Program-made: the position numbers and the translations under genes | Part shown: piece by piece, positions 12,176-22,879 of the stretch | How the letters are laid out: every line of letters begins with the position of its first letter | Numbering within the stretch: the stretch's first letter is position 1 | The notes under the pieces: model-generated | The model's input: the letters and a program-made list of their open reading frames with translations, nothing else | The model's database searches: none | What the model was told of the DNA's origin: nothing | Origin: Eonycteris spelaea | Lineage: Eukaryota > Chordata > Mammalia > Chiroptera > Pteropodidae | Assembly: GCA_003508835.1 (NCBI GenBank) | Contig: PUFA01000225.1 | Span: 2,108,001 to 2,172,000, forward strand | Reading direction: 5' to 3' | DNA length: 64,000 nt

Positions 12176-13213
12176 CTTGCTCAAGATCACCCAGTGGTAA
12201 TAAGGATTCAAACGGGGCCACCTAACTTAAGAACCCATGTAGAAGTATTTATGTAGAAGTATTTATCTTTTCAGTTTCTCAATATCTGTAAATGCACCCT
12301 TAAAATTTTTTCGAAATATTTCCTAACAACAATAGTTTGCATTTTCCCCCAAGTTGTATTCTTCTACCATGATTAGTAATGGCTGTACAAGATTCTATAT
12401 TAGGGCCGTACCATAATTTACATAGCCATTTACATCTTTAACATTTTTTTTTCAATTAAAATGCTGTGACGATCTCTCCTGCAATCAGGTCTTTTTGTAC
12501 ATACCTGATTATTTCTTTATTTAGGCCTAATTCCTAAAAGTGGAATTGCTGGACCAGACCAATCACTCCTAAAGCAATTGGAATTCAGCAAATGGAATTA
12601 AGGGAAAGCAACATCAGCTAACAAAAACGCTTTCATGTCCCGCTCTAAACCCAACGGTGGCAATTCTCAATGCCAGTGCTGTAGCAGAGGGCAGTGTTCA
12701 GGTTCCTGGTGGCTGTAGAGAAGAGCCTCGGATACCAACAAGATCAATAAAATCTCTTTGCTAGCGTCTTCGACCTTCCGGTCTCCGCGGCTTAATAGGG
12801 CTTCTGCCCCCATGGTCACTGCTGGTGACCTCCGGGGTTTGCTGTCTCTTAAAATTACAAGACAATCTCGCCATACTTCTTCAGAGTCCTTTCTCCTACT
12901 TTATATTATACAGTTCAATCCAATAGCTTCAGAACAGCGTATTTGTATTCTCCTAGACTTTTTTTTTTCTGTTGCCGGGTAGGTTTTAGAACTCATACTC
13001 ATTGTGTTTTCGATAGTATCATAGATCTGATGTCACTATGGAGCTTCAAAAGTGGCATGATTTAGGTCTTGTGTTTTGCTTTGGCACATGAATCCAGAAC
13101 TTTTTTGTGTTAAAATAGCATCACGAAATACGGCGGAAAAAAATTTTTTTTTGATTATACAAGGGTCCTTATTCTTATGTAAGGTGTTGTGGTAGGACAG
13201 TTTTACGACGAGG

Positions 13214-13286
13214 GCCCGGATAGCTCAGTCGGTAGAGCATCAGACTTTTAATCTGAGGGTCCAGGGTTCAAGTCCCTGTTCGGGCG
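13214..13286 (+). tRNA. tRNA-Lys (anticodon TTT)
   Basis: A 73-nt cloverleaf is intact. The acceptor arms GCCCGGA and TCGGGC pair around discriminator G at 13286. The A box is TAGCTCAGTCGG, the anticodon loop is CTTTTAA with anticodon TTT, and the T arm carries the B box GGTTCAAGTCC. There is no intron and no encoded CCA, as expected for a nuclear gene. A T5 run at 13293-13297 is the likely Pol III terminator. The gene is identical to its inverted partner at 13566-13638. The product would read AAA and AAG lysine codons by wobble. From memory, human has the same convergent pair between MDM4 and PIK3C2B. Confidence 0.96.
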
Positions 13287-13292
13287 CTTTGA

Positions 13293-13297
13293 TTTTT
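13293..13297 (+). terminator. Pol III T-run terminator of the plus-strand tRNA-Lys
   Basis: Five consecutive T residues lie 7 bases after the tRNA 3' end, which matches the usual Pol III stop signal. Confidence 0.8.
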
Positions 13298-13553
13298 AAC
13301 TTCAGTTTTTACCTTCCCCCTCCGCTCCCCCCAATTATTAGCAATCTGAGAAAAAAAAATTTTTCTCGCTGGAAAAGCACCGTGCAAAACTCCATGCTCT
13401 CCCAGAAACTAATTTTTACAGTCACTTTTTTCTTCCGAGAACATTTTTACCTAGCATGTTCTAAAACCTATAAAAAATCAAATTAATTCAATTTAAAATA
13501 TAAATAAATTCGAACATTCGGATTACCGTGTATTTGATAGCCTTAAAGGTGCG

Positions 13554-13557
13554 AAAA
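13554..13557 (-). terminator. Pol III T-run terminator of the minus-strand tRNA-Lys
   Basis: Four T residues on the minus strand lie 8 bases after the tRNA 3' end. Confidence 0.65.
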
Positions 13558-13565
13558 GTTGCAAA

Positions 13566-13638
13566 CGCCCGAACAGGGACTTGAACCCTGGACCCTCAGA
13601 TTAAAAGTCTGATGCTCTACCGACTGAGCTATCCGGGC
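13566..13638 (-). tRNA. tRNA-Lys (anticodon TTT), inverted identical copy
   Basis: The reverse complement is base-for-base identical to the tRNA at 13214-13286, with the same A box, TTT anticodon and B box. The two genes point toward each other, with 279 bases between their 3' ends. A T4 run on the minus strand (plus-strand AAAA at 13554-13557) lies just beyond the 3' end and would serve as terminator. The flanks of the two genes are not similar, so only the transcribed body is conserved. That fits gene conversion or selection on a working tRNA rather than a recent duplication of a larger block. Confidence 0.96.
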
Positions 13639-13659
13639 GCTTTGTAGAAGTTCTTGCTT

Positions 13660-15690
13660 TATCTTTACTTAATATAATTGTAATAAACGGCGTCAAAAAA
13701 TTAAATCTTAGGTCTCATATCAATTTAAAGTATTTTTTCAGCAAGACAGAGAAAAATGAACATTTGCTATTCTAGTTTTCTCCACTTATTTAATAAATGT
13801 TCAAGTTCTTTGACATTTTTTGTTTGATAAATTGTCAATATCTACTAAACTCTCTAAAACTAAATGATAGTAAAATACAGATAAAAGGGCAACTAATGAA
13901 CATTGAATATGTAGAAATAGAGTTGCAACCTCTTTATTGTAATTCTTCTGTCTTCATCTATCACTTTCCTATAGGACGTCTTAATTTCACTTATTCTACT
14001 GAACCAATTTACAGTATCTTTTTCTTTAATGAAAAATACATTTCCATTCACTATATGATATAGCTGTTAGATAAGCATTCCTTAGCACAACAGAAGGAAA
14101 GACACATTTGACTTATAAATAGAGGAGCTAATATAGGAAAATAGAAGTGGCTGGAAATGTAGTTCTGAATTTACATTAAAAGGAGAGCTTAGACCTTTAA
14201 TTTAGATTTTGATTAAAATTTTGCCTTTCCCTGTCTTGCAAACAAGCTGCAGTTTTTAAGTCAGACTAACAAGATGAATCCTTCCAAAACAGTAAATAGT
14301 GTGCACTACTGGGAGCAACATACAATATTAAGAATAAAAATCTCTAGATCAGCCTAGTTTTCCTAAAATCAGTTTCATCAATTCTGACGCATAGGGTGTG
14401 GAACAGAGGATTATGAAATTTCAAAGACTGATAAGGGAATTCATTTTTGTTTCTGGGAACTTAAGGCTTCTGAAATACAATGAACAACAAAACAGCTCAG
14501 TCTCATTTGGAGAAATTTCTTTCCTACAATTGTCTGATTCTTTTAGAACAAAGACCCCAAAATTGTGTGATCCTGAACAGGAATGAGTTTCCACATTTGT
14601 AAAATGAGGAAAATTGATTAGATGACCTGTAAGATACTTTCTAAATGTAAAATCTTACCAATCTGTTACTTTTCCCACTGTAGCTAAGATTAGAAGTGGC
14701 AAACTCAAAATGAAATGGGAAGGAATAACTGAATAAACATTTATTGATCATCTTTTACTGCTTAGGCTCTGTGCTAGCTCTAGGGTCGGAGATATATGAC
14801 ACGGATCCTGCTCACAGAAGGCAGACACTTCAGCAAACAATTTTAACAAAGGAATAAGTGCAGTAATAATTCAAGTACAAGAATGGCAGGAGATGAGAAT
14901 GGACAGAAAGGCAGGGGTTGTAAAATGAGGCGGGGCCCTTAAGTTTTCAGCAAGGAGAACACATGGTCAGAGGTGAGTTCAAACAATAGTCACAGGCATA
15001 CAAAAGAAATTGCAATGAGCCGGAGAGACATTCATTTATTTAGACATTTCTTGAACACCTGCTGTGTAGGTAAGGAAAAACTTCTTGCTCTCTTTTTATA
15101 AACGAAATGTGGAAATGTTATTATACCTAACTTTTTTTTTTTAAGGCAGGTAGTTAAAGGGGCAAAATAAAGGGGCCTTCAGGGGTATTTTTTTCTGTCC
15201 AATGACTTTGTTACATCATATTCCCTTTCCTTATAGACAATAAATCTGCTCCTTAATGTCAAATAAACTGAATGGGATTAACCCTGCAAGTTGCTTATTG
15301 AGTACCTACTATTTCTACAGCAGTGAGCTAGGCACAGTGGGAAGGAAACAGAAAATTTGGGAAGAAAGTGGGGAGAGCAAGCTGTGTTTGCCAGGTGGGT
15401 ACTACATTAATCTGGCTGGACTGGAGGGAGGTAGAGTATGTCCCAGATCGGCACTAAGGAGGTTTATCCTAGGCTAAGGAGAATAATTTTATCATATAGG
15501 CAATGGGAAAGTTTGAAAGTTAAATTGAAAAACTGAGTTTGTTAACACTGCAAAATCTCACCTGAGGTCCCATCAACTGAATCAGCTTTTTCTGTGTCGC
15601 ATTACAAACACCACCAAGAGTGCTGCTATCTTGTTCCTTATTCAGTACGGAATTCCTGGAGTGCTGCTCACTTCGTATAGACGAACTCAA
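13660..15690. other. Intergenic DNA right of the tRNA pair
   Basis: AT-rich DNA without coding signal. An L2-like fragment is visible at about 14728-14900 and a second at 15284-15330. Nothing else is recognised. Confidence 0.6.
14728..14900 (+). mobile_element. L2-like LINE fragment
   Basis: The text 'aataaacatttattgatcat..tgtgctagctctagggtcgg' follows the common L2 3' pattern (variants of TTTATTGAGC..CTRYGTGCCAGGCACTG). It is old and diverged. Confidence 0.4.
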
Positions 15691-15695
15691 TTCCC

Positions 15696-15710
15696 CCACT
15701 AGAGGGCAGT
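15696..15710 (+). promoter_or_regulatory. CTCF-like motif
   Basis: CCACTAGAGGGCAGT matches the CTCF core CCASYAGRKGGCAS at every core position. It sits in the MDM4-PIK3C2B intergenic interval, about 2 kb from the convergent tRNA-Lys pair and 43 bases left of the 5S-derived SINE tail. Occupancy is not known from sequence. Confidence 0.55.
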
Positions 15711-15752
15711 CTAAACCGACAGATTCTATATTTGGAGACCACCGCTCCTATT

Positions 15753-15906
15753 TGTCTTTTTTTCGTTTCTTTTCTTTTTTTTTATGCCTACAGTAGTACA
15801 TGGTATTCTGAGGTGGCCTCCGATCCAAGCACTAACCAGGCCCCACCCTGCTTAGCTTCTGAGATCAGACGAGATCGGGTACATTCAGGGTGGCATAGTC
15901 GTAGAC
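15753..15906 (-). mobile_element. 5S rRNA-derived SINE (MEG-RS-like) with A-rich tail
   Basis: The reverse complement of 15786-15906 aligns with 5S rRNA end to end (121 nt), from GTCTAC at 15906 to GTAGGC at 15786. The internal A-box region AAGCTAAGCAGG is intact. The C-box region is mutated (TTGGATCGGAGGCCA instead of TTGGATGGGAGACCG). The 3' end runs into an A-rich tail, seen as plus-strand T-rich 15753-15785, which marks it as a retroposon rather than a 5S gene. No clear target-site duplication was found. 5S-derived SINEs are rare in mammals and described from fruit bats. Confidence 0.85.
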
Positions 15907-17117
15907 TCACTTCTTAAGTTTAATTTCTCCCACCAATTTTTGAAGAGATTTTTTTTTTTTTACCTCCTACTCATCAGACTCATCTGTCTTCGAAAAAAAT
16001 CACTGTCGATTCTGTGTCAGAGCTGGGGAAAGTTGTGGAGCAAGAAAGGTTTATCCTTGCAATTCTCACACCTTCTTGGTATGTCATAGGCCACTTTTGC
16101 TACACAGTACTTTCCCTCCAGACAGCAAGCCTTGGCTTATGAGCTTGCACCTTGGAGCTGTAACTGTGTTTTCACGGAACTTGGGAGCACCTACTTGAGT
16201 GGTGCGTCTCGTGTCCTCATCATAAGAGTCCCACAGTGGTGCATGGCTGGGTATCCAGCACAGGGATAGTTGTGAGTTAAATAATTGTATTGAAGAGCCA
16301 GAAAGCACAACTCCAACACTGGAATTTTAGGCCAGTGGGAAGGGTTTAATTTCAAGAGGCTTTTCCAGGGCTTCCCCAACCAACTTAAGTGTAGCTGTCT
16401 ACTCAGAGACTTAGTCGTCCATCATCACTATATAGTCTTTGGAGTTGAGGCCGTTGCAAGGCACTGGGAAGACAGAAGTCTTTTTTAGTGTTTTTGGCCA
16501 AATGACTTCAAACTGAGAGTGGTCTGGGTTTCTGGTGAGCCCTCCAACCTCTCTCCCACAACCATCGTTGTTGAGAACACAGACCAAGAATCTTGCACAG
16601 TATGAAGAGCTCTGACACTGGCATAAACAGTCCCTGAAACAGGCAGCCCTCAGATGTGCTGAGTGACGGAAAAGGTGTAGGAAAGAAGCAGGACTGATTT
16701 CAAAACCAGCGGAGGTCAATGGAACTGAGAAACCCGATCTAACCACCACACGTTTACAGAGCACCGTCTAATATCCATTATCTTTCAGAGACACTTGAAT
16801 CTTTCCGGAGAAAGTCTACTGAAAGATTTAAAAATGAAAATGTTACAAACGTTGTCTTTTTCACTTTTTATTTGGAACTTATTTTACAATTAGCCCTAGC
16901 CCAGAGCAGAGCCCTGAGAGAACATAGCACAGACGGATAGATTCAATCATCTTCTCCTCCCATTTATTTCAACCACTTGCTCTCCGACTAATAACCTAGT
17001 TCTTGTTTTACGAATTAGGACACTGTGATGAGCGTTAACAATCCAGGCGGCTGTCAGGTATGTCTAGACAACCCCAGAAGGGACTCTGGGGAAGCTTCCT
17101 GGAAAACTCATTGTAGG

Positions 17118-17610
17118 GGGTATTAGTTTGCTATTGCTGCTGTAACAAATTGCCACAAAATTTAGTGGATTAAAACAATACAAGTTTATTATCTTACAGT
17201 TCTGTAGATAAGAAGCCCAATTTGGGTCCCATTGGGCTAAAATCAAGATGTCCTTCCTTCCTGAAGGCTCCAGGATCTGTTTCCTTGCCTTTTCCAGTTT
17301 CTAGTAGCAGCTCATATTCCTCGGCTCAGGACCTTCTTCTTCCAACTTTAAAGCCAGCAATGTTGTATCCCTCTTACCATTCTTCCATCATCACATCTCC
17401 CTCCAACCTCAATTGGGAAAGGTATTTTGCTTTTAAGGATCTGTGTGATTAGATTGGGCTCATTCGGGTAATCCAGAATAATCTCCCCATCTCAAGGTCC
17501 TTAATCACCTCTGCACAATCCTTTTGCCATGTATAATAACATATTCGCAAGTTCCAGAGACTGAGACAAATGTTTCCTCTTTTTGGAGGCCATTATTCTA
17601 CCTATCATGT
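17118..17610 (+). mobile_element. Ancient LTR-type element (MLT/MER-like)
   Basis: The opening 'tattagtttgctattgctgctgtaacaaattgccacaaa' followed by 'acaatacaagtttattatcttacagttctg' is the typical start of a widespread mammalian LTR-type repeat. The remainder, with 'gggctaaaatcaagatgt' and 'ggattagattgggct'-like segments, is colinear with it. The exact family is uncertain. Confidence 0.5.
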
Positions 17611-17792
17611 AAAAAGACAGCCACATAGGGCCATAGTGATAGTGGTGAGGATTGGGGTAGGAGGCCCTTTACAGGCAGTAGGAAAAGCTTATAGAAAGGC
17701 CTCTCAATGAGAATAGTGTGTATTCTAGGAACTGTAGGGAACTCAGTAAAACCAAAGCATGAAGTTTGCATTGGAATGTGGGAGGGAGTTCT

Positions 17793-18080
17793 TCATTCAA
17801 TCCACATTTATTACATGCCTATTATACGGCAGGTGCTGTTCTGAGGCTATAAGGAGGAACAAGACAAAGTTCGTGTCCTCTGAGTCTTCATAAAAACAAA
17901 GGCCAGATTGTGAGAGGCCTTGTAGACTTTCTTAAGGAGTTTGAACGTTTCTAAGAGCTATAGGGGGCCATTCGTTTGACAAATTTTATTGAGCGCTTGC
18001 TATGTGCCAGGTACTCTTCTAGGCTCTAGGAATGCAGAAGTTTAAAAATGAAAGTAAAAATTCCCTGCCTTTATGGAGTT
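17793..18080 (+). mobile_element. Two L2-like LINE fragments
   Basis: Two successive copies of the L2 3' pattern occur. One has 'atttattacatgcctattatacggcaggtgctgttctgag' (17805-17845). The other has 'attttattgagcgcttgctatgtgccaggtactcttctagg' (17980-18025). They may be two insertions or a tandem fragment. Confidence 0.5.
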
Positions 18081-19479
18081 TATATGCTAGTTGATTTTCA
18101 GGAAGAGAAGCAGATGTTCGCTTTGGAAAGATCACTCTGGCCGGGACGTTGGAGAAAAGGTTGCAGCGGAGTAAGACTAGAGGTGGTCCAGCCCCTTCTC
18201 TGATATATTTTCTTTTATCAAGAACTCTCGTTCCCTTTTATCCTTCAACTGTACCTTTTTTGCAACCCTCTCCCCACTGATTTCACATTCCACCCTGGGG
18301 CTTCCCAGCACTGCAGAAGAAAATGTTTAAAATATTCATATTGTAAATTTATATATATATATACATATTTATATTTATATTATAGCCACTACATATCAGA
18401 ATATCCAATCCCAGCCATATTCTCAACTCTGCTGACGATTCCATTACTCTAAGAAGCGACCACTCTTACTCCTTTCAGCAGCTATTTTAACCACTTTCCT
18501 TAGCTACTGCTTCTTGACCCCTTTCTCAGGTAGCAATCAGTTCTCTCAACTTTTAACCTGTAGGTTTACAACAAATATATCTGCTTGTGCACCCTTCTCA
18601 AAGATAACCCAGGCAACTTCACCCTCCTGTGCTTGGATCCCATCTCTTCTGTGCCATTTTTCATTAATCATCCCCCATCTCCTTTGTCTCCACCCCCACC
18701 CCCACCCCAACACATGAGCATATTTAAGCCTTTCCCATCAGAAAAAGACAAACTAAAAATCTTCCCCTTGATTCTGCCTTCCCCCTATCTGCTGCCTTGT
18801 ATTTCTTCTTCCCATTAACTGTCGAACTTCTTGAAAGAGTGGCCTATATTCATGTGTCTCTTTTACTCCTTAACCCTTCGGAGGCTGGTTTAACTATGAC
18901 TTTTTTCACATGGCTCCAAAGGGCATTTTTTAATGTCCTGCTGCATTTGTGCTCCATCATCCTGATCACTCTCCTTTCTGATACTCTGTGGTCTCAGTTT
19001 TTCTATCACCTGGTTGTTTTTTCTCGATTCATAGGCCTCTTCCTTCCCCTATATGCCCACCTGGGGCACTTCATACATGCTCGTAACTTTGTTTCTACTT
19101 ATAATCTGAAGAGTCCAAAGTTGATTTCACTTGTCCACACCTCTACTTTGACTTTGGTTTCATAAATCCACTGTCTACTAGACAACCTGATCCAGACACC
19201 ACAAACCTAACAAGTCTAACATTAAACTCACGATTGCTCCCCTAGTGGTGGCATCACCTGCCACGTGGGTCGTAATTCTAGATCCCTTCCCCTCCCTAAA
19301 TCCCTACTTTAAATTCATTAGCAAACATTACTGATTTGACTTCCTGAGGATCTTTGTCCGGCTCTTTCCTTTTCATCCCCACTGTCACACCCCTGGCACA
19401 GTTTTGAGATTCTCTGATCTTGTACTCCAAATGTAACCCTGGCCTCCTTATTGAGCACCCAGCTTCTCTTCACACGGGG

Positions 19480-19910
19480 GTCCAGAACCAGTCACCCGAA
19501 GATATGCATCTGTGGTACGCAGATCATTTTGAGTTAAAGGCAATTTTAGCTGCAGGCGCAAGAGAAACTTCTGCCTCCCAACCCCCCTTACCTACCTAGA
19601 CAAATTAGAGGCCTTGCCCATAAGAGACTATCAGAGATAATATCTTTTGACCTATCTATAGGACAGCACAAACTTCTATTTACTAAAGGTCTGTACTTCT
19701 TATCATCCTGCAATGACCTTTTGAAACCCTCAAGGCACATTCCCTTACCCTAGCTTAGAATGTCTTATATACCTATGCTCCCTTTCTATCTCTGAACCTC
19801 TATTGCATGTGGGGTCTCTGACTCTCTCATATATGTGGGGTTCCCATTCATATGTATGTATTAAATTTGGTTATTTCCTCTTGCTAATCTGTCTCATCTC
19901 TATTTGACTG
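19480..19910 (+). mobile_element. LTR-like stretch
   Basis: The stretch ends in a 'tatgtattaaatttggttatttcctcttgctaatctgtctc' segment of the kind found at the 3' end of gammaretrovirus-like solitary LTRs. A TATA-like 'cttatatacc' (19769) lies upstream of that segment. No internal retroviral sequence is recognised, and the boundaries are approximate. Confidence 0.35.
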
Positions 19911-22139
19911 TTAGACAAGGCAGAAGAACTTTGAGAATAGAGGAAAGTTGGTAACCTGGCAGGAAGCAAACGGCACGCTCCAGTTTGTAGAGACAACTTA
20001 CAAAGTGTCGACTGGGTATAGGAAAACCACAAGGAATGGTGTGCAATACCAATCAAAGAATAGTGTTCAGTACACTGGGCTAGCAGGAAAGCAGATTCCC
20101 ACACCCCCGGCCTGAAAAGCCAAAGGAAGGGAGCGATTATCTGAATTAAGAGAGCAGGAGGGGCGGGAGAGAGAACCACCTGGAAGGAACTATGATCTTT
20201 GGTTGAGGGTGGCAGCCAGTCCACAGTGACCCCCAAAGGGAGGGATCCTGATGATAATATATCGAGACCTCCTTGGTTTCCCCCCTCCCAGTCTCCTCCC
20301 ATGGATCCCATTGGCCAACTAGGAAGCCAGAGGGCCCAGGATGGATCTGCAGGGGCAAAGGGAAGAACAGACAGCACATCTTCCAAATCGTCCATGTGAC
20401 ATGCTAGGAAGTCCTCCCCCATCCCGATCACAGTATTCCCAGCTCCATTTGTTTACCTGGGTTCTCTGCCACCTATGGAATAAAATATAAACTTATTGGC
20501 ATGCTCTGATTTCTCTTTTAACTCAAAATTTTCTCCCTACTGAAATGCATTAGAAAGCCTTTGATATGACCCAACATCCCAGGCCTACTTTCTGTCAGCT
20601 CTCTGCTTCAGACGTTTCACTCCAGCAACACCGAACCACTGATGCCCGCCATGCTCCTCTGTTCTTTCGGGCTTCCGAGCTTAGCCTGATGGCATAAATT
20701 GTGAATGAGTGAGAGAATGAATGCGTGTTTATCCCTGTGGCTCTTGAGGATCAGGAATAGGATTATGAGTACATTATGATACGTGTGCAGAGCAGGCCGT
20801 CCCCAGTCAGCAAAACTGTTCACTTACATTCTCTCACTTGATCTTCACAATAGCCCTGAGTGGTAGATGAAGCTGGTAAGTAATTAGCAATGCTCAGAGG
20901 GTGACCTTCACTACCCAAGGTCACACTGTAATGGCTAGAGAAAGAAACACAAGCCACAGTCCCCTTTCGTGGGCTTCTCCTCCCATGGCCTCACTCAAGG
21001 CTACCTGAAATTAAGGGTCCTTTGCGTTTGCCCAGACACCATCTAACAGTAGAACAAAATATCTCAAGAAATCCTTCTGAATCCTGAACTCACTTTTGAA
21101 TTGCTTTCTCTCATCTGTAAGACTTCCTTTGGGTCTTCAAAGGAAAGTTATCCTCTTACTGAGCTCTGGAGTCTCTTCCAATTCTACTACTCTACAAACC
21201 TGAGGACTGTGTTGGATTTGTCACAGTTTCATATTAATTAGGAAGAAATTTAAAAGACCTTTCAAACACGTTTGTCTTAAAAAAAAAAAAAAAAAAACTC
21301 TGCTGAACCCAAAACAGACTTTAATAGTAGCACTTTAACAACTATTTCCTTGAGACCAGGGAAGGGGAAGTTTGGCAGATGTTTTCCGGGGATGGTGGAT
21401 GGGGAATACTGGGCATCTGAGAGAGGCTAGGAGTCTTGAGATCCGGGGAAACCAGAAAGGGATTGCAGAGGAGGAAAGCTGAGGACCAGGTTGTTGGGGG
21501 TTCTGGGGAGAATAAAATTCGCGTTTTGAGGAAAATGTACTTTGAGATCAGAGCTCATAATTATTATGCAAACCAAATACAAATGAGGAGCCGGTCAACT
21601 ATTGGTTTATTTTGGGTGGAGCCTCTAGGAAAATTCTTGAGACCACCTCCAAAGAAAAATTACTTAGAGTCAAAATGTTAAATATAATGTACTGCTTAAA
21701 GAGGGGTTTTGGGTTTTTTTTCCTACCACACTTGGGTTGAAAGACCCGCCACCTCCACTCTCCCCTCAGATTGATTGCTATTCTCTGGAGATCAGGTCCG
21801 ACACCCACTTGGGCAAATAGAAAAACTGAGGAGGCTCAGTGTGCCAGGCTCAGAGACAGCCTCTCCCCACCCCAGTCCCGACTTCAAGTAGGAGCTCTTT
21901 CGGGTGTCGCCACCCTAACGATGAGGGGAAACTCCTCAAACCGATAACGAGGCCGCAAAGCTGTCATTTCCAGCAGAATGACTTTGCATTCGACCCAGTG
22001 CAAAGGGAAAAGTAACGACCATCTGCAAAAACCTTTATCCAAGTGGGAAGTGGAAATCTCGGCTCTTGGGTTTTCCAAGCAAAACTCGCCGCAGGCGCCC
22101 TTTTCCTCCTGCCGCCCGGGTGGGGAGGGAGCGAGTCGG

Positions 22140-22440
22140 AGGGGAGGAGAGATGGAGGGGAAGAGTAGTAGAGGGGAGGGGAGGGGAGAGGAGGGGAAAG
22201 GAGAAGCGAGCGAGAGGAGAGGATGAGGTGGAGGGGAGGAGAGAGTTAGGGAAAAAAGAGTGAGGAGGGGGAGTGGCGGGGAGGGAGGGGGAGAGGTGAG
22301 AAGGTATGGGATGAGAGGTGGAAGAGAGGATGAGGTGGAGGGGAGGAGAGAGCAAGGGAGCGGGGGAGGATCGGGGTGGGGAGGCCTGGAGGGGAGAGGC
22401 AGAGGACCGGGGGGAGGGGAGGCGAGGGGCGGGGTGGAGG
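22140..22440 (+). repeat. GGGGA/GGAGAG-rich polypurine tract
   Basis: About 300 bases of almost pure purine on the plus strand with many GGGG and GGG runs (for example 22176-22200, 22261-22295, 22407-22440), directly upstream of the probable PIK3C2B transcription start. Such tracts can form G-quadruplex or triplex structures; this is inference from composition. Confidence 0.75.
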
Positions 22441-22559
22441 GCAGTCAGAGCTGCGGGCCCGCCCCGCCTCCCGCTGGGACTGCGCGGGTTGGGTGCTGCG
22501 GCCGGGGCCGGGGCTGGCGTGTCCTGTGCTGTTGTATCCTGCGCTGGCTGGCGGGTCTG

Positions 22560-22879
22560 GCCGAAACTCGCGTAGCCGTGCAGTGCGCCGGGTCCCCGGG
22601 AGATGGCCTCTCCGCTCTCGCCGGCTGCTCCCGCTATTGTCTCACGCGGGGTTGCCTGACTGGAGGCTGAGCACGCTCTCGGCCGAGAGGACTTTCCTTT
22701 CTTGGAGCCCGTCCCGGCGCCCCTTGCTGCCTGCAGGCTACTCCGGAGCGCCGAGCCCGGAGAGGGCGCGGCGCGGGGCGGTGCGCGGCCGGGCTGCGCG
22801 GGGCCGGAGCCGCCGGGAGCTGCAGGGCCAGCTGCCGCGTCGTGTCTGGGTCTCGCAGGACAGACCGCCGGGAGCACAG
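22560..22879 (+). other. PIK3C2B: Probable non-coding exon 1 of PIK3C2B
   Basis: The CpG island contains a good donor, GAGCACAG|GTAGGACG, with the exon ending at 22879. No in-frame start leads into the known protein, as expected for a 5' UTR exon that splices to exon 2 at 42373. The 5' limit is not visible, so 22560 is a guess within the CpG-rich part. Confidence 0.5.

Larger units (their letters stand above)
8600..13200. other. Intergenic DNA between MDM4 and the tRNA-Lys pair
   Basis: No coding signal is visible. The stretch is mostly repeats: an inverted pair of LTR-like copies (9240-9885 and 11545-12175), a MER44/Tigger copy split by another repeat (9950-10700), and an L1-like fragment near 12260-12560. 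Open frames here are short and fall inside repeats. Confidence 0.7.
15920..22080. other. Intergenic DNA upstream of PIK3C2B
   Basis: No gene is recognised. The stretch holds an LTR-like or related old repeat at 17118-17610, two L2-like fragments at 17793-18080, an LTR-like stretch at 19480-19910, and a poly-A run at 21279-21297. Open frames up to 186 codons (19871-20431, minus) show no family resemblance or conserved pattern. Confidence 0.6.

Noticed and set aside
13214..13638. Recent segmental duplication producing the tRNA pair
   Set aside because: Similarity stops at the ends of the tRNA bodies; flanks, spacers and terminators differ.
15786..15906. Functional 5S rRNA gene
   Set aside because: The C box is mutated, there is an A-rich tail, and no T-run terminator follows the 3' end on the minus strand; it is a retroposed copy.
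16411..16764. 117-codon open frame on the minus strand, possibly a retrocopy
   Set aside because: I recognised no parent protein, no A tail and no flanking repeat, so it is left unannotated.
19871..20431. 186-codon open frame on the minus strand
   Set aside because: It has no recognisable domain, partly overlaps an LTR-like stretch, and shows no splice or promoter context.
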